Source of the DNA: Pseudomonadota bacterium
Lineage (GTDB): Bacteria > Pseudomonadota > Gammaproteobacteria > Enterobacterales > Enterobacteriaceae
Direction: 5' to 3'
Length of the DNA stretch: 64,000 nt
Assembly: GCA_018261615.1 (NCBI GenBank)
Contig: JAGTSE010000003.1
Coordinates: 310,001 to 374,000 of the forward strand
Shown here: positions 11,019-25,202 of the stretch, in pieces
How the letters are laid out: each line of letters begins with the position of its first letter
Numbering within the stretch: the first letter of the stretch is position 1
Made by a program: the position numbers and the translations under genes
The notes under the pieces: generated by a model
Databases searched by the model: none
Told to the model about the DNA's origin: nothing
What the model saw: only the letters and a program-made list of their open reading frames with translations

Positions 11019-11693
11019 CTACAAGGTTCGACACAGGCACCAGACCTGAACAGTCGCTGCGCCGCTGCGCAAAAGCAGCCGGGAGATCTCCGCAACAGTG
11101 CTACCGGTCGTGACGACATCATCCACCAGAACGATATGGAGCCCGGCTATTGGCAATTCAAGGCGAAACGCATTTTTCAGGTTCCGCCTGCGCAGCCTGG
11201 CGCTTAAATGATGCTGCACCGGCGTTGCCCGCCGACGTTTAAGCGCCGTGCGCGAATAGCGGCACGGCAGCCAGCGCGCCAGCGGTCGGCACAGCAAATC
11301 GCTTTGATTAAACCCACGTCGCCACTGGCGTCGGGCATGCAGCGGAACGCTAAGGAGCAGATCTGGTACCGGACGTTTACCGCTCTGTATCACCCTGAGC
11401 AGTAATAGCCGCGCCAGTGCGTTGGCAAGCTCCGGGCGCGGATGAAATTTAAACTGCTGTACCAGTGTGCTGAGCGGCGGCGTGTAGTCACCCACCGCGA
11501 TAAGCCGCTGCCAGGGCTGCGGTTTTTGCAGACAACGGCCACAGGGCACATTTTCATGGCCGGCAGGTAAACCGCACAAAGGGCAAACTTTTTCCTGCAT
11601 TTGCATCGCGCGTGCGCAGCCCGAACAGATTCCCCAATGACTGAGCATTAACGGCATTCGGCATAGCCAGCACAAGCCCTGCACTGTTAGCAT
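11019..11693 (-). CDS. gntX: DNA utilization protein GntX (ComFC/phosphoribosyltransferase family)
   Basis: PRTase motif IVLVDDVVTTGSTVAE; N-terminal Cys-rich segment; between nfuA and bioH. Confidence 0.94.
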   Translation of the reverse strand: MLTVQGLCWLCRMPLMLSHWGICSGCARAMQMQEKVCPLCGLPAGHENVPCGRCLQKPQPWQRLIAVGDYTPPLSTLVQQFKFHPRPELANALARLLLLRVIQSGKRPVPDLLLSVPLHARRQWRRGFNQSDLLCRPLARWLPCRYSRTALKRRRATPVQHHLSARLRRRNLKNAFRLELPIAGLHIVLVDDVVTTGSTVAEISRLLLRSGAATVQVWCLCRTL

Positions 11694-11731
11694 GTCCCAC
11701 CTCCTTGTGTGAAGAAAGAGAACGATAACGG

Positions 11732-12502
11732 ATGAAAGACATCTGGTGGCAAACCAAAGGTGAGGGCGATTGTCATCTTGTGCTGCTGCACGGCTGGGGA
11801 CTGAATGCCCAGGTATGGGATTGCATAACTCCGGAACTGAGTGCGCATTTTACGCTGCATCTGGTCGATTTACCGGGCTACGGCAGAAGTACGGGATTTA
11901 GCCCGTTATCACTTGGACAGATGGTTGATATTGTTCTGGCACAAGCGCCGGAACGAGCGATTTGGCTGGGCTGGAGCCTGGGCGGGCTGGTGGCCAGCCG
12001 CGTGGCGTTGCAGGCGCCGGAACGTGTAAGTGCGCTGGTGACGGTCGCTTCCTCGCCATGCTTCAGCGCACAGGACGAATGGGCCGGCATTAAACCCGAA
12101 GTACTGGCCGGTTTTCAGCATCAGTTGAGCGAGGATTTTCAGCGCACCGTGGAGCGTTTTCTCGCGCTGCAAACGCTGGGAACGGAAACAGCAAGGCAGG
12201 ATGCACGTCAGCTAAAAAGTGCAGTGCTGTCGCTGGAAATGCCCTCTGCTGAGGTACTGAACGGCGGGCTGGAGATCCTGAAAACAGCGGATTTGCGCGC
12301 TGCATTATCAGCGCTGAGGCTGCCGTTTTTACGCCTCTACGGGCGGCTCGATGGGTTGGTACCGCGCAAAATCGTGCCGGTGCTGGATGCGATGTGGCCT
12401 GCAAGCGAATCGATTGTGTTTACGAAAGCGGCACATGCGCCTTTTATCTCGCATCCGACCGAATTCTGCGAAGCCCTGCTGGCGTTAAAAGCAAAGCTGT
12501 GA
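11732..12502 (+). CDS. bioH: Pimeloyl-[acyl-carrier protein] methyl ester esterase
   Basis: 256 aa alpha/beta hydrolase; GWSLGG nucleophile elbow; divergent from gntX. Confidence 0.96.
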   Translation: MKDIWWQTKGEGDCHLVLLHGWGLNAQVWDCITPELSAHFTLHLVDLPGYGRSTGFSPLSLGQMVDIVLAQAPERAIWLGWSLGGLVASRVALQAPERVSALVTVASSPCFSAQDEWAGIKPEVLAGFQHQLSEDFQRTVERFLALQTLGTETARQDARQLKSAVLSLEMPSAEVLNGGLEILKTADLRAALSALRLPFLRLYGRLDGLVPRKIVPVLDAMWPASESIVFTKAAHAPFISHPTEFCEALLALKAKL

Positions 12503-12529
12503 AAGCAAGCCCGGTAGCGTATCGGGCCT

Positions 12530-12769
12530 TCAGCACAGCGTCCACCACTCCTGCTGGCAGGCGCTTTTCCCTTCCGGACACTGCTTACAGCTACCGGTCA
12601 AACAACCGGTAGCCTCTTCCTGAACACGCATCACTTTACCCATCGCTTCCATGCGACCCAGCATGGCCTCAATCATCGCTCTGGACGTGCGCAGCGTGCT
12701 GCTCAACTGCTGCGCATCCATTCTTCCCCGAAGCGCCAGCAGATCGCGAATCTCAAGTAATGATGCCAT
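12530..12769 (-). CDS. feoC: Ferrous iron transport regulator FeoC
   Basis: 79 aa winged-helix-like protein with C-terminal Cys residues ([16 protein letters not shown]), downstream of feoB. Confidence 0.92.
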   Translation of the reverse strand: MASLLEIRDLLALRGRMDAQQLSSTLRTSRAMIEAMLGRMEAMGKVMRVQEEATGCLTGSCKQCPEGKSACQQEWWTLC

Positions 12770-12780
12770 TGCTTCACTCC

Positions 12781-15111
12781 TTAATGACAGTCGCCTGTTG
12801 GGCTGTCACAACAACTGGCGACAGTTTTACGCGTAGCCAGCGTACTGATATCCACCCGGCTTCTGGCACGGCGTAGCGCACTAATCACCGCCACGTTAAA
12901 CAGGAGAACCGCCAGAATGCAGGTCAGGCTGTAGAGTGGATGTTGGTTAAAGGTGGCACTTTGATAGAACAACGTTGCCAGTGAGTAGGCGATATTCAGC
13001 CCCCACAGCACCGAAAAGCCCATCCAGCCGCGGCTCGATTCGCGGGCGATTGCGCCCATCGCGGTAATGCACGGCACGTAGAGCAGGACGAAAATCAGAT
13101 AGCTGTAGGCAGCGGTCGCGCTACCGAACTTCTGGCTCATTACGCCCATCGTGCCCATTGCCATTTCACTGTCGCCTTTACTGGCTTCGATTGGGTTAGC
13201 CAGCACGCTCAGGCTGAAGGTATCGCGCACGCTCTTCACGGTGTCTTCCAGCGCGGCAATCAGCTCGCCGCTCAGGCTGAATTCCGCGGGATTAAAGCCA
13301 GCTTGCTCAATATTTTCGGCGGTATAGAGCGTATTCAGTGTACCCACCACTACTTCTTTCGCCATCGCGCCGGTGACCAGGCCGACGGTGGCCTGCCAGT
13401 GATCGCCATGCACGCCAATGGGCTCCAGTAGCGGCGTAAATACCCGACTGATCGACGCCAGCGCAGATTCATCGATTTTATGTACCGTACGGCCATCCAA
13501 CGAGAAACTGTTCATCGCGCTGAGGAAAATGCTGACGATGATGATGACCTTACCCGCGCGGAGCACAAAGCCTTTCAGGCGCTGCCAGGTTTGCAGCAGC
13601 AGGCTTTTCAGATGCGGTACGTGATAGACCGGAAGCTCCATCACGAATGGCGATGCTTCACCGCGCAGCAGGGTAAATTTCAACATCAACCCGGTGAGGA
13701 TCGCCATTACAATCCCCAGCACGTAGAGTGAGAAAACGATGATCGCGCCATGCTGGCCGAAAAATGCCGCCGAGAAGACGGCGAAAATGGCCAGGCGTGC
13801 GCCACAGGACATAAACGGCGCCATCATGATAGTAATTAACCGTTCACGCGGGGCATCCAGCGTACGAGCGCCCATCACCGACGGTACGTTGCAGCCGAAA
13901 CCAACAATCAGCGGCACGAAGGATTTTCCCGGGAGCCCCAGCGATTGCATCAGTCGGTCCATCACAAAGGCCGCACGCGCCATATAGCCGGAATCTTCGA
14001 GGAATGACATAAACAAGTACATCATGCCAAGTTGCGGTACGAGTGGCAGCACGGTATTCACCCCGCCGCCAAGCCCTTGCGCGAGGAAGACTGTCAGCCA
14101 TTCCGGAAAGTGCAGCGTGGCGCCCAGCCACTGAATGCCATGGATAAAAATCGCGACTGAACCGGCGTCGAAGATCGGCTGGAAGGCACCGCCAATATTG
14201 ATGGCGAACAGGAACATTAGATACATGATGAACAGAAAGATCGGCAGACCAAAAATGCGGTTGAGCACAATGCGGTCAACGGCTACGGTAAACTGGCTCG
14301 GCTCCGCCGTTAACGTGTTGCTGACGGTATCGCAGATGGCGGCAATCGACTGATAACGCGCATCGGCAATATGCAGCGCCGGATCGTCCATCCCGTCTTT
14401 CAGACGGGAGAGCGCGGCGTCGAATTGCTGGCTGTTGATGCCCGAGTTGGCGCGGCTGTAGATATCACCCTCAAGTATTTGCAGGCCCATCCAGCGGCGC
14501 TGCTGCAGTGGAAGTTCATCCGGCATCTGCGCGGCCAGTGCGTCGGCTTCACGGGAGAGCGGTTGGGCGTAATGCACCAGTTCGATATTGTCATTCGCTT
14601 GATGACGATCCACTGCCAGTTTCAGTGCCTCAATGCCGCGGCCACGTGTTGATACCAGCGGGATCACCGGGCAGCCAAGGCGGGCTGAAAGGGCATCAAC
14701 ATCGATGCGCACTTTTTGCTTTTCAGCGATATCCAGCATGTTAAGGGCGATGATACACGGTACGCCCAGTTCCAGCAGTTGCAGTGTCAGATAAAGATTG
14801 CGTTCAAGATTCGAGGCATCCACCACGTTGATCAGCAGATCGGCATCGCCGCTCAAAATATAGTGACAGGCAATCTGCTCATCCAGCGATGTTTGCGCCG
14901 AAATGGTGGTCAGCGAATAGGTGCCGGGCAGGTCAACCAACGTAACCTGGTGATCGGTTGTGGTGAAAAAGCCCTCTTTGCGCTCTACTGTCACGCCAGA
15001 CCAGTTTCCAACCCGCTGGCGTGATCCCGTTAACTGATTGAATAATGTCGTCTTGCCAGAATTAGGATTACCAATTAAACCAATGGTCAATTTTTTCATT
15101 TTACTTAGCAC
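12781..15111 (-). CDS. feoB: Ferrous iron permease FeoB
   Basis: 776 aa; G1 motif [13 protein letters not shown]3 DLPGTYSL, multiple TM segments. Confidence 0.98.
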   Translation of the reverse strand: MLSKMKKLTIGLIGNPNSGKTTLFNQLTGSRQRVGNWSGVTVERKEGFFTTTDHQVTLVDLPGTYSLTTISAQTSLDEQIACHYILSGDADLLINVVDASNLERNLYLTLQLLELGVPCIIALNMLDIAEKQKVRIDVDALSARLGCPVIPLVSTRGRGIEALKLAVDRHQANDNIELVHYAQPLSREADALAAQMPDELPLQQRRWMGLQILEGDIYSRANSGINSQQFDAALSRLKDGMDDPALHIADARYQSIAAICDTVSNTLTAEPSQFTVAVDRIVLNRIFGLPIFLFIMYLMFLFAINIGGAFQPIFDAGSVAIFIHGIQWLGATLHFPEWLTVFLAQGLGGGVNTVLPLVPQLGMMYLFMSFLEDSGYMARAAFVMDRLMQSLGLPGKSFVPLIVGFGCNVPSVMGARTLDAPRERLITIMMAPFMSCGARLAIFAVFSAAFFGQHGAIIVFSLYVLGIVMAILTGLMLKFTLLRGEASPFVMELPVYHVPHLKSLLLQTWQRLKGFVLRAGKVIIIVSIFLSAMNSFSLDGRTVHKIDESALASISRVFTPLLEPIGVHGDHWQATVGLVTGAMAKEVVVGTLNTLYTAENIEQAGFNPAEFSLSGELIAALEDTVKSVRDTFSLSVLANPIEASKGDSEMAMGTMGVMSQKFGSATAAYSYLIFVLLYVPCITAMGAIARESSRGWMGFSVLWGLNIAYSLATLFYQSATFNQHPLYSLTCILAVLLFNVAVISALRRARSRVDISTLATRKTVASCCDSPTGDCH

Positions 15112-15131
15112 TCTATGTCATAGCTGACCGG

Positions 15132-15359
15132 TTAACGGGAAATCGCTTCCAGTTCGAGAAAAGCGAGATCTTTTTTCCGTAACACTAAATTAACGCGGCG
15201 GGTTTCGATATGAATGGGATCGCCTAATGGTGCCACTCGTACCACATTAAAAGATGAGCCGGGCAACATACCTAATGACAGGAGTTTTTGCCGCCAGGCC
15301 GGGCTTATCTGCTGTGAGAAGCCGGTAATTTTCCACACACTGTCAGGAGAGAAATGCAT
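15132..15359 (-). CDS. feoA: Ferrous iron transport protein A
   Basis: 75 aa SH3-like FeoA; upstream of feoB. Confidence 0.96.
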   Translation of the reverse strand: MHFSPDSVWKITGFSQQISPAWRQKLLSLGMLPGSSFNVVRVAPLGDPIHIETRRVNLVLRKKDLAFLELEAISR

Positions 15360-15453
15360 AAGTGCCTACTTATTTTGCTGCGAGCTGATGTTTGCCGTAT
15401 GTCGCCACGACGTACCATGAGCCAGTGAAGAGTAAAGAATAATCAACGAGAAC

Positions 15454-15546
15454 AATGATAATGAGAATAGTTTTTATCATCAATAATAAAAATGCGTAAG
15501 AACGGGAGAGGAAATAAAAATTCGATTTTGTTTTGATGTAGCTCAA
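15454..15546 (-). promoter_or_regulatory. Putative feoABC regulatory region with Fur-box-like and FNR-box-like sequences
   Basis: AATGATAATGAGAATAG near 15454-15470 resembles a Fur box; TTGATGTAGCTCAA (15533-15546) matches TTGATNNNNATCAA with one mismatch. Confidence 0.5.
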
Positions 15547-15666
15547 AAATAAGTTGGGTTCTGAATTTTGCGCAGTGCAGTAAGACAGCAACAGGAAATA
15601 AATAATTGTTATTAATGTCAGTAGCTTAATGTTTGAAATGTAAATCGGGCCGGAAGTTCGCTGATA

Positions 15667-15793
15667 TATACCCTAAATAATTCGAGTTGCAGGAAGGCGG
15701 CGACGCAATGAATCCCCAGGGGCTTACTCCAGTAAGTGACTGGGGTGAGTGAGGAAAGCCAACGCACATGCAACTTGAAGTATGACGGGTATA
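15667..15793. repeat. ERIC (IRU) element, full length 127 bp
   Basis: Begins TATACCC, ends GGGTATA; core GAATCCCCAGGGGCTTACTCCAGTAAGTGACTGGGGTGAGTG corresponds to the region targeted by the ERIC1R/ERIC2 primers. Confidence 0.93.
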
Positions 15794-15951
15794 AACGCAA
15801 TAGCAGTAAATTGATGAGTAATTTTGAATATCAATAAGCAAAAAAAATAATAAGTTAATAAATCTCTGCGAGCAACAGTGCTGATAAAATTGCGCTTTTT
15901 CGATGGTGTTGCACAAAAAACAACCCCTCTCCCGCAAGAGAGGGGACAGGA

Positions 15952-18300
15952 TTAGCGTTTTTTACCCATTGCCGTCGCCAGCGCATCCATCATTGCGCTG
16001 TTGCCGCCAACTTGAGGGCTGCGATCCCGTGGTGATTTCGGACGCGAGCTGTTCCGGTTACCGGCATCGCGACTACCGCCATTGCCACTGCCGCGACGGC
16101 TATTGCTATCGCCCGGTTGTTCGTCAAGACGCATGGTCAATGCGATACGTTTACGCGGCAGATCAACTTCCAGCACTTTCACCTTCACAATATCGCCTGC
16201 TTTCACCACTGTATGCGGATCTTCAACGAACTTATCCGCCAGTGAGGAGATATGTACCAGCCCGTCCTGATGCACGCCGATATCAACGAACGCGCCAAAG
16301 TTGGTAACATTGGTCACTGCGCCTTCCAGTACCATGCCCGGCAACAGATCGTTCATGGTTTCGATGCCTTCGGCGAAGGTCGCGGTTTTGAACTCCGGAC
16401 GCGGGTCGCGGCCCGGTTTCTCTAGTTCTTTGAGGATGTCGGTGACGGTTGGCACACCGAACTGCTCGTCGGTAAACTCGGACGGTTTCAGCTTACGTAA
16501 CTCGGTGCTGTTGCCCATCATATCACGCAGGGACTGTGCTGTTGCCGCCAGAATTCGTTCGACCACAGGATAGGTTTCCGGGTGAACGGTGGAAGCATCC
16601 AGCGGGTTGTCGCCGTGGTTAATACGCAGGAAGCCTGCACACTGTTCAAAGGCTTTCGGCCCAAGGCGGCTCACTTTTAGCAGTTGCTGACGGTTCTGGA
16701 ACTGACCGTTTTCATCGCGCCATGAGACGATATTTTGCGCCATCATGCGGGTTAAACCGGCCACGCGCGTTAGCAGCGGCACCGAGGCGGTATTCAGATC
16801 AACGCCGACGGCGTTTACGCAATCTTCAACGACCGCATCTAGTTTACGTGCCAGCTGTGTCTGGCTGACGTCATGTTGATACTGACCAACGCCGATTGAT
16901 TTCGGGTCGATTTTCACCAGCTCAGCTAGTGGATCCTGTAAACGGCGGGCGATAGAAACCGCGCCGCGCAAAGAAACGTCGAGATCCGGGAACTCCAGCG
17001 CCGCCAGCTCGGAGGCGGAGTAGACTGACGCGCCCGCTTCGCTGACAATCACTTTCTGCGCGGTCACTTTCGGGAACTGTTTCTGCACATCAAGGTAGAA
17101 ACGTTCAGTCTCGCGCGATGCCGTACCGTTACCGATCGCTACCAGTTCGACGTTGTGTTTCTCGCACAGTGCCGCCACGGCAACCGCCGCTTTCGCGGCC
17201 TGCCCGGTGTGCGGGTAAATAGTATCGGTTGCGACCAGTTTGCCGGTGGCATCAACCACCGCCACTTTTACGCCGGTTCGCAGGCCCGGATCGAGCCCCA
17301 TTGTTGCGCGCAGCCCGGCTGGTGCGGCCATCAGCAGATCGTGCAGGTTGCGGGCGAAGACGTTAATAGCTTCATCTTCCGCGCGTTCGCGCACCGTGCC
17401 CATTAATTCAGTTTCAAGGTGCATCAGGATTTTAATGCGCCACGTCCAGCTCACGACGCTGCGGCGCCAGTTGTCTGCCGGGGCGTTATTCAGGCGCAGG
17501 CCGAGATGGTCGATAATGATCTGCTCGCAGTGGCTTTCTTTCGGCGGCTCGTCAAACTGCGGATCGGCATTCAGCGCCAGTTGCAGCACGCCCTCATTAC
17601 GCCCGCGGAACATTGCCAGCGCGCGATGCGAAGGAATGGTAGAAACCGGTTCGTGATGATCGAAATAGTCGCGGAATTTCGCGCCTTCTTCCTCTTTGCC
17701 GCTGACAACCGTCGCCACAAGATGGGCATTTTTCCACAGATAGTCACGGACTTTCGCCAGCAGGGCCGCATCTTCAGCGAAGCGTTCCATCAGGATATAA
17801 CGCGCGCCATCAAGCGCCGCTTTGCTGTCGGCAACACCTTTATCCGCATCCACAAACGTTGCGGCCAGCGTTTCCGGATCCTGCGACGGGTCATTCCACA
17901 GTTGGTCTGCCAGCGGTTCGAGACCGGCTTCAATCGCGATTTGCCCGCGAGTGCGCCGCTTCGGTTTGTAAGGAAGATAGAGATCTTCAAGTTCGGTTTT
18001 GCTTAGCGTACCGTTGATGGCTTTCGCCAGTTCATCGCTGAGTTTGCCCTGCTCGCTAATCGATTTCAGGATTGCCTGGCGGCGCTCTTCCAGCTCGCGC
18101 AGGTAACCAAGGCGGGTTTCGAGCTGACGCAATTGTGTGTCGTCCAGACCGCCGGTGACCTCTTTACGGTAGCGTGCGATAAACGGCACGGTATTCCCTT
18201 CATCAAGCAGGCGAACGGCGGATTCCACCTGTTCGGTTCGTGCCTGAAGTTCACCCGCAATAATGCGGCAGAGCGAATCATTCATCATTTCTTTTATCAT
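15952..18300 (-). CDS. yhgF: Tex-family transcription accessory protein (S1 RNA-binding domain)
   Basis: 782 aa; S1 domain near C-terminus ([26 protein letters not shown]), close match to E. coli YhgF. Confidence 0.97.
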   Translation of the reverse strand: MIKEMMNDSLCRIIAGELQARTEQVESAVRLLDEGNTVPFIARYRKEVTGGLDDTQLRQLETRLGYLRELEERRQAILKSISEQGKLSDELAKAINGTLSKTELEDLYLPYKPKRRTRGQIAIEAGLEPLADQLWNDPSQDPETLAATFVDADKGVADSKAALDGARYILMERFAEDAALLAKVRDYLWKNAHLVATVVSGKEEEGAKFRDYFDHHEPVSTIPSHRALAMFRGRNEGVLQLALNADPQFDEPPKESHCEQIIIDHLGLRLNNAPADNWRRSVVSWTWRIKILMHLETELMGTVRERAEDEAINVFARNLHDLLMAAPAGLRATMGLDPGLRTGVKVAVVDATGKLVATDTIYPHTGQAAKAAVAVAALCEKHNVELVAIGNGTASRETERFYLDVQKQFPKVTAQKVIVSEAGASVYSASELAALEFPDLDVSLRGAVSIARRLQDPLAELVKIDPKSIGVGQYQHDVSQTQLARKLDAVVEDCVNAVGVDLNTASVPLLTRVAGLTRMMAQNIVSWRDENGQFQNRQQLLKVSRLGPKAFEQCAGFLRINHGDNPLDASTVHPETYPVVERILAATAQSLRDMMGNSTELRKLKPSEFTDEQFGVPTVTDILKELEKPGRDPRPEFKTATFAEGIETMNDLLPGMVLEGAVTNVTNFGAFVDIGVHQDGLVHISSLADKFVEDPHTVVKAGDIVKVKVLEVDLPRKRIALTMRLDEQPGDSNSRRGSGNGGSRDAGNRNSSRPKSPRDRSPQVGGNSAMMDALATAMGKKR

Positions 18301-18387
18301 CTTCTGAACAAAATCAGCGGATAGTTATACGGACTGGCACTGTAAAATGCCAGCCGCTGGGTTGGTTCCTGGATTGTTCTGTGGCGG

Positions 18388-18861
18388 TTATTTCACATAT
18401 TCGATTTCATTAACGTACCAGATGGCTTCGCCGCCCGGCGTTTGTACGACCGCTACATCGCCGGCTTCTTTTTTCAGCAGGGCGCGGGCCATTGGCGAAT
18501 CGATAGAGATGTAATCCTTGCGACCAAAGATCTCATCGTAGCCGACGATGCGAAAACGCAGAGTATCGCCATCATCGTTTTCGATCTCCACCCATGCGCC
18601 AAAGAAGACTTTGCCTTCCTGTTGCGGCGAATAATCAACGATTTTCAGGTTTTCCAGACACTTTGTCAGATAACGTACCCGGCGGTCTATTTCGCGCAGG
18701 CGTTTTTTGTTGTATTGATAATCAGCGTTTTCGCTGCGATCGCCCAGGCTTGCTGCCCAGGTCACTTTTTTCGTGACTTCCGGGCGCTCCTGACGCCAGA
18801 GAAAATCGAGTTCCTGCTTCAGTTTGTCATAACCTTCGCGGGTGATCAGGGGCGTTTTCAT
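18388..18861 (-). CDS. greB: Transcription elongation factor GreB
   Basis: Start at MKTPLITREGYDKLKQEL; GreA/GreB coiled-coil and C-terminal domain; divergent from ompR. Confidence 0.97.
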   Translation of the reverse strand: MKTPLITREGYDKLKQELDFLWRQERPEVTKKVTWAASLGDRSENADYQYNKKRLREIDRRVRYLTKCLENLKIVDYSPQQEGKVFFGAWVEIENDDGDTLRFRIVGYDEIFGRKDYISIDSPMARALLKKEAGDVAVVQTPGGEAIWYVNEIEYVK

Positions 18862-19088
18862 ACTTCGGCCTTCTCTTTGTGACACGCTTTGATGTACAGA
18901 CTTTACAAACGGTATTGCGTAAAGTGCAGATTAATCATGTTTTATGTGATGGTGAATGCATATAACTTGCTGTTAAATATGCTTTGTAACAATTTTGACT
19001 AGAATTTATACCAGATTTCGCTGGCCGTTAACGCGCACTTTTTTAGAATACGGAAACAGAATTTTCAGAACCTTTGGGAGTATAAACA

Positions 19089-21157
<2,069 letters not shown>

Positions 21158-21158
21158 A

Positions 21159-21185
21159 AAACCCGCCAGAATATGGCGGGTTTTG
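21159..21185. terminator. Bidirectional-type terminator between convergent envZ and pckA
   Basis: AAAACCCGCCAGAATATGGCGGGTTTT hairpin with flanking A/T tracts. Confidence 0.8.
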
Positions 21186-21201
21186 TTCTCCTGGAGCCGA
21201 A

Positions 21202-22821
21202 TTACAGTTTCGGTCCGGCGCTGACCAGCTCGGCTCCGGCTGCGGTATCGGTATATTTATCAAAGTTCTCAATAAACAACTTCGCCAGCTGCGTTGCTTT
21301 CTCCTGCCACTGTTCCGGCGATGCGTACGTATTGCGCGGATCGAGAATGCGCGAATCAACGCCATGTAATGAGGTTGGCACGGCCAGGTTGAACATCGGC
21401 AGGGTGAGGGTTTCCGCATCGTCCAGCGAACCATCCAGAATCGCGTCGATAATCGCCCGCGTATCTTTGATGGAGATGCGTTTGCCGGTTCCGTTCCAGC
21501 CCGTGTTCACCAGATACGCCTGCGCACCGGCAGCCTGCATCCGTTTCACCAGTACTTCGGCATACTGCGTCGGGTGCAGCGACAGGAATGCTGCGCCGAA
21601 GCAGGCTGAGAAGGTTGGTGTCGGCTCGTTCACGCCGCGCTCTGTTCCGGCCAGTTTAGCGGTAAAGCCAGAGAGAAAATGGTACTGCGTCTGGCTGGCC
21701 GTCAGGCGGGAAACCGGCGGCAATACCCCGAACGCGTCGGCGGTCAGGAAGATCACTCGCGTGGCGTGACCAGCTTTCGACACGGGTTTGACAATGTTGT
21801 GAATATGGTAAATCGGATACGACACGCGGGTATTTTCCGTTTTCGAGGCATCATCAAAATCGATGCTGCCGTCGTTGCGGACGCTGACGTTTTCCAGCAG
21901 CGCATCGCGGCGGATGGCGTGGAAGATATCCGGTTCAGCCTCTTCCGAAAGTCTGATTGTTTTGGCGTAACAGCCGCCTTCAAAGTTGAAGACGCCGTCG
22001 TCATCCCAGCCGTGCTCGTCATCGCCGATCAGGCGGCGTTTCGGATCGGTGGACAACGTCGTTTTGCCGGTGCCGGAAAGACCGAAAAAGACCGCAACGT
22101 CGCCTTTTTCGCCAACGTTAGCCGAACAGTGCATCGAGGCGATCCCCTTTAACGGCAGCAGGTAGTTCATGATCGAGAACATCCCTTTTTTCATTTCGCC
22201 GCCGTACCAGGTTCCGCCGATCAACTGAATGCGTTCGGTCAGGTTAAAGGCAACGAAATTCTCCGAATTGAGGCCCTGTTCCTGCCACTGTGGATTGGTG
22301 CATTTCGCCCCGTTCATCACGATAAAGTCGGGTTTGAAGCCTGCCAGCTCCTCATCCGTCGGGCGAATAAACATGTTTTTGACGAAGTGCGCCTGCCAGG
22401 CGACTTCGGTGATAAACCTGACTGAAAGACGGCTGTCCGGGTTCGCGCCGCAAAACGCATCGACAATAAACAGACGTTTGCCGGAGAGTTGCTCTGTCAC
22501 AAGGCCTTTTAAATGCTTCCAGACTTCCGGCGAGAGCGGTTTGTTGTCGTTCTTGCCTTTGCCTTTATCAGCCCACCACACGGTGTCGCGGGTGGTGTCA
22601 TCACGAACAATGTATTTATCTTTTGGCGAACGGCCGGTAAAAATACCGGTGTCGACGGCGACAGCACCAGAATTCGTCAGCACACCACGCTCATATCCTT
22701 CCAGGTCTGGACGGAGCTCTTCCTGATACAGCGTATCGTAATCGGGGTTGTAGACGACATCCTGAACATCGTTGATACCATAAGCCTTGAGATCTTGCGG
22801 GGTTAAGCTCTTAACGCGCAT
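21202..22821 (-). CDS. pckA: Phosphoenolpyruvate carboxykinase (ATP)
   Basis: Start at [26 protein letters not shown]; kinase-1a motif [11 protein letters not shown]. The ORF-track start is 75 nt upstream of the likely start. Confidence 0.97.
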   Translation of the reverse strand: MRVKSLTPQDLKAYGINDVQDVVYNPDYDTLYQEELRPDLEGYERGVLTNSGAVAVDTGIFTGRSPKDKYIVRDDTTRDTVWWADKGKGKNDNKPLSPEVWKHLKGLVTEQLSGKRLFIVDAFCGANPDSRLSVRFITEVAWQAHFVKNMFIRPTDEELAGFKPDFIVMNGAKCTNPQWQEQGLNSENFVAFNLTERIQLIGGTWYGGEMKKGMFSIMNYLLPLKGIASMHCSANVGEKGDVAVFFGLSGTGKTTLSTDPKRRLIGDDEHGWDDDGVFNFEGGCYAKTIRLSEEAEPDIFHAIRRDALLENVSVRNDGSIDFDDASKTENTRVSYPIYHIHNIVKPVSKAGHATRVIFLTADAFGVLPPVSRLTASQTQYHFLSGFTAKLAGTERGVNEPTPTFSACFGAAFLSLHPTQYAEVLVKRMQAAGAQAYLVNTGWNGTGKRISIKDTRAIIDAILDGSLDDAETLTLPMFNLAVPTSLHGVDSRILDPRNTYASPEQWQEKATQLAKLFIENFDKYTDTAAGAELVSAGPKL

Positions 22822-23157
22822 GTCACTACTCCTTAGCCAATTGTACTGCTTGAAATTGTAGGGTTGTTTATCGCCGCTTACCCAGACGATGTTCATAGAT
22901 TTTCAAATGCCGATAAAGCTGACTTCCGCAAAACGCTGTCATTTTCGCCACTTAGCGAGATGTATTGTGGAAAAACAGTGACAATAATCGGGAAAATGTC
23001 CCCAAAAGGCTATAAGCCGATATTTTTAACCGTCACTTTGTGACTGTAATCGCTTTCATGAAAGAAAATTACGTAAGGATTACATTGAGGATTTTAGCGT
23101 AAACGTGACGTGTAATGCAAAAAATGCCGCCTGAAAGCGGCATGAGGGAAGGGGGAA

Positions 23158-24036
23158 TTAGTGAACCTGTGGGTCGGCCGGGGAGGCGTTATTGCGGATC
23201 TCCGCAATATCCATCGCATTAAACAGATAGTGGTTGCCGCAGTAATCGCAGTGCATGTCGATTTCACCTTCTTCGGCAATAATGCTGTCTACTTCTTCAT
23301 CCGGCAGCGTTTTCAGCGCCGCAGCGCAGCGCTCGCGCGAACAGGTGCATTTAAATTCAACGTCCTGCGGATCGTACAGCGTGACTTCTTCTTCATGGTA
23401 CAGACGCCACAACACCTCTTCTGCCGGCAGGGAGAACAGCTCTTCCGCTTTTACCGTTTCGGTCAGGACCGCCAGGTGTTCGAAATCGTTGGCTTGGGTT
23501 TCCTGCGCGGGCAGTACCTGTAGCAGCATACCGCCAGCCGCCGGCTGGCCATCTACTTCACCCGTGCGGATGAACAGGCGGGTCGGCAACTGTTCTGAAC
23601 GCATAAAGTAATCTTCCAGGCACGCCGCCAGCGTATCGCCTTCGAGGCCAACCACGCCCTGATAACGCTCGCCCTCTTCCGGCGTAATGGTGATCACCAG
23701 ATAGCCGTTACCCACCAGTGTTTTCAGATCGGCGTTCGCCGGGACGTCACCCTGCACTCGGGCAACGCCGCGCATTTGCTGGCGGTTGTTGCCGTTGATC
23801 ACCGCAAGATTCATCGGGCCGTCACCCTGCAACTGCACGGTAATATCACCGGCAAATTTCAGGGTGGCGGTTAGCAGGCTGGTCGCAACCAACAGTTCAC
23901 CGAGCAGCGTTTTTACCGGCAGCGGATAGTTATGGTTTTCCAGCACCTGTTTCCAGGTGTTGGAAACAGTCACCAGTTCGCCGCGCACGGCATAATTTTC
24001 AAACAGATAGCGGTGTAATTGGTCTTGATTGGCCAT
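23158..24036 (-). CDS. hslO: Redox-regulated chaperone Hsp33
   Basis: 292 aa; CxC/CxxC zinc motif (CTCSRERC ... [10 protein letters not shown]). Confidence 0.97.
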   Translation of the reverse strand: MANQDQLHRYLFENYAVRGELVTVSNTWKQVLENHNYPLPVKTLLGELLVATSLLTATLKFAGDITVQLQGDGPMNLAVINGNNRQQMRGVARVQGDVPANADLKTLVGNGYLVITITPEEGERYQGVVGLEGDTLAACLEDYFMRSEQLPTRLFIRTGEVDGQPAAGGMLLQVLPAQETQANDFEHLAVLTETVKAEELFSLPAEEVLWRLYHEEEVTLYDPQDVEFKCTCSRERCAAALKTLPDEEVDSIIAEEGEIDMHCDYCGNHYLFNAMDIAEIRNNASPADPQVH

Positions 24037-24060
24037 GATTATCTCTCTTGCAGGTGTGCG

Positions 24061-24465
24061 TTACTCGCTGCCACCAGATTTAAATTTCAGCAGATCGCGG
24101 CGCTCTTTTTTGTCCGGTCGGCGATCGGGGTGCGGCATTGTAAGCGCGTTCATCTTCCGCGCCAGCGCCATTTTTTCACGTTTCTCAATACTTTCTGCCG
24201 TTTCCTCATACAGTTCAACGGCTTCGGTTGCTGGACGGCGCTGATCCGTCACGCCTTTGACGACAACAGTACGTTCGTCATTTCCCTGGCGCAGCGTGAG
24301 CGTGGCATTCAGCTCGACTATTTTACCTGGTTTGCTGCGCTGACCGTTGTAATGCACTTTGCCGCCTTCAATCATCTCGCGGGCGAGGGCGCGAGTTTTA
24401 TAAAAACGCGCCACCCACAGCCACTTATCCAGACGGACTTCTTGTGCGGGCTGCTGTTTCATCAC
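24061..24465 (-). CDS. hslR: Ribosome-associated heat shock protein Hsp15
   Basis: 134 aa; S4 domain (VRLDKWLWVARFYKTRALAREMIEGGKVHYNGQR). Confidence 0.96.
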   Translation of the reverse strand: MMKQQPAQEVRLDKWLWVARFYKTRALAREMIEGGKVHYNGQRSKPGKIVELNATLTLRQGNDERTVVVKGVTDQRRPATEAVELYEETAESIEKREKMALARKMNALTMPHPDRRPDKKERRDLLKFKSGGSE

Positions 24466-25139
24466 ATCTCCTTGAGAAGTGAGGGGATCAGATAACGGTA
24501 GTCATTGGTTCCGGGGTGACGCAGATAGCGTTTATCTGCCAGCCCGGAATCCGGGTTCGTCACGCCAACACAGTAACGAATGCCAAAGGTTGCTGCCGCA
24601 TCGAGAATCGGTTCGCTGTCATCGATAAACAGCGTCCGTTCGGCACATAGCCCGGTCTCTTCCGCTACGGCCTGCCACAGGCGCTGATCCTCTTTCGGAT
24701 AACCAAATGTATGGGTGGAAAGTAGTAAATCAAGGTGCGAAGCCAGATCCGTGTGCTCAAGCTTGACGGCAAGATTATGTGGATGCGCATTGGTCAGCAG
24801 AATACGGCGCTTACCGCTTTTTTTCAGTGCATCCAGAAAAGGCAACGTATCTTCTCGCAGCACTGCGCGTGGCCCTTGCTGTGTCGTCATTGCACAAATA
24901 TCCAGCCCGAGACGTTCGCTCCAGTAATCCAGACAGTACCAGTTTAGCGTATGCTGCACCGCGTGATACTCCTGGTGAAGAACGTTCTGCGCTTCCTCTG
25001 GCGTTAGTCCCTGTTGGGCAGCGAAGGTTTCCGGCACCAGTTTTTGCCAGAAAAAGTTATCAAACGCCAGATCCAGCAAAGTGCCGTCCATATCCAGCAG
25101 AACGGTATCAACGTCCTGCCATGCAATATCAAGGTGCAT
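24462..25139 (-). CDS. yrfG: GMP/IMP nucleotidase YrfG (HAD family)
   Basis: HAD motif LLDMDGTLLDLAFDN; between hslR and igaA. Start taken at MHLDIAWQDVDTVLLDMDG. Confidence 0.93.
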   Translation of the reverse strand: MHLDIAWQDVDTVLLDMDGTLLDLAFDNFFWQKLVPETFAAQQGLTPEEAQNVLHQEYHAVQHTLNWYCLDYWSERLGLDICAMTTQQGPRAVLREDTLPFLDALKKSGKRRILLTNAHPHNLAVKLEHTDLASHLDLLLSTHTFGYPKEDQRLWQAVAEETGLCAERTLFIDDSEPILDAAATFGIRYCVGVTNPDSGLADKRYLRHPGTNDYRYLIPSLLKEM

Positions 25140-25202
25140 TAAAACTCCAGCCAGGGGGAAACGTGTGCGACAGATTAACATAGCTCACGTTGCGGGTGGT
25201 TA

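Noticed and set aside
15370-15591. 73-aa hydrophobic minus-strand ORF upstream of feoA
   Set aside because: Lies in the AT-rich feo regulatory region that contains Fur/FNR-like sites; no RBS support, so treated as spurious.
15618-15937. 60-aa and 103-aa minus-strand ORFs over 15.6-15.9 kb
   Set aside because: Mostly translation of the ERIC element and flanks, not a plausible gene.
22822-23157. Search for a yhgE-like gene between hslO and pckA as in E. coli
   Set aside because: Only about 340 bp without a supported ORF; absence relative to E. coli is likely lineage variation, not an anomaly in itself.
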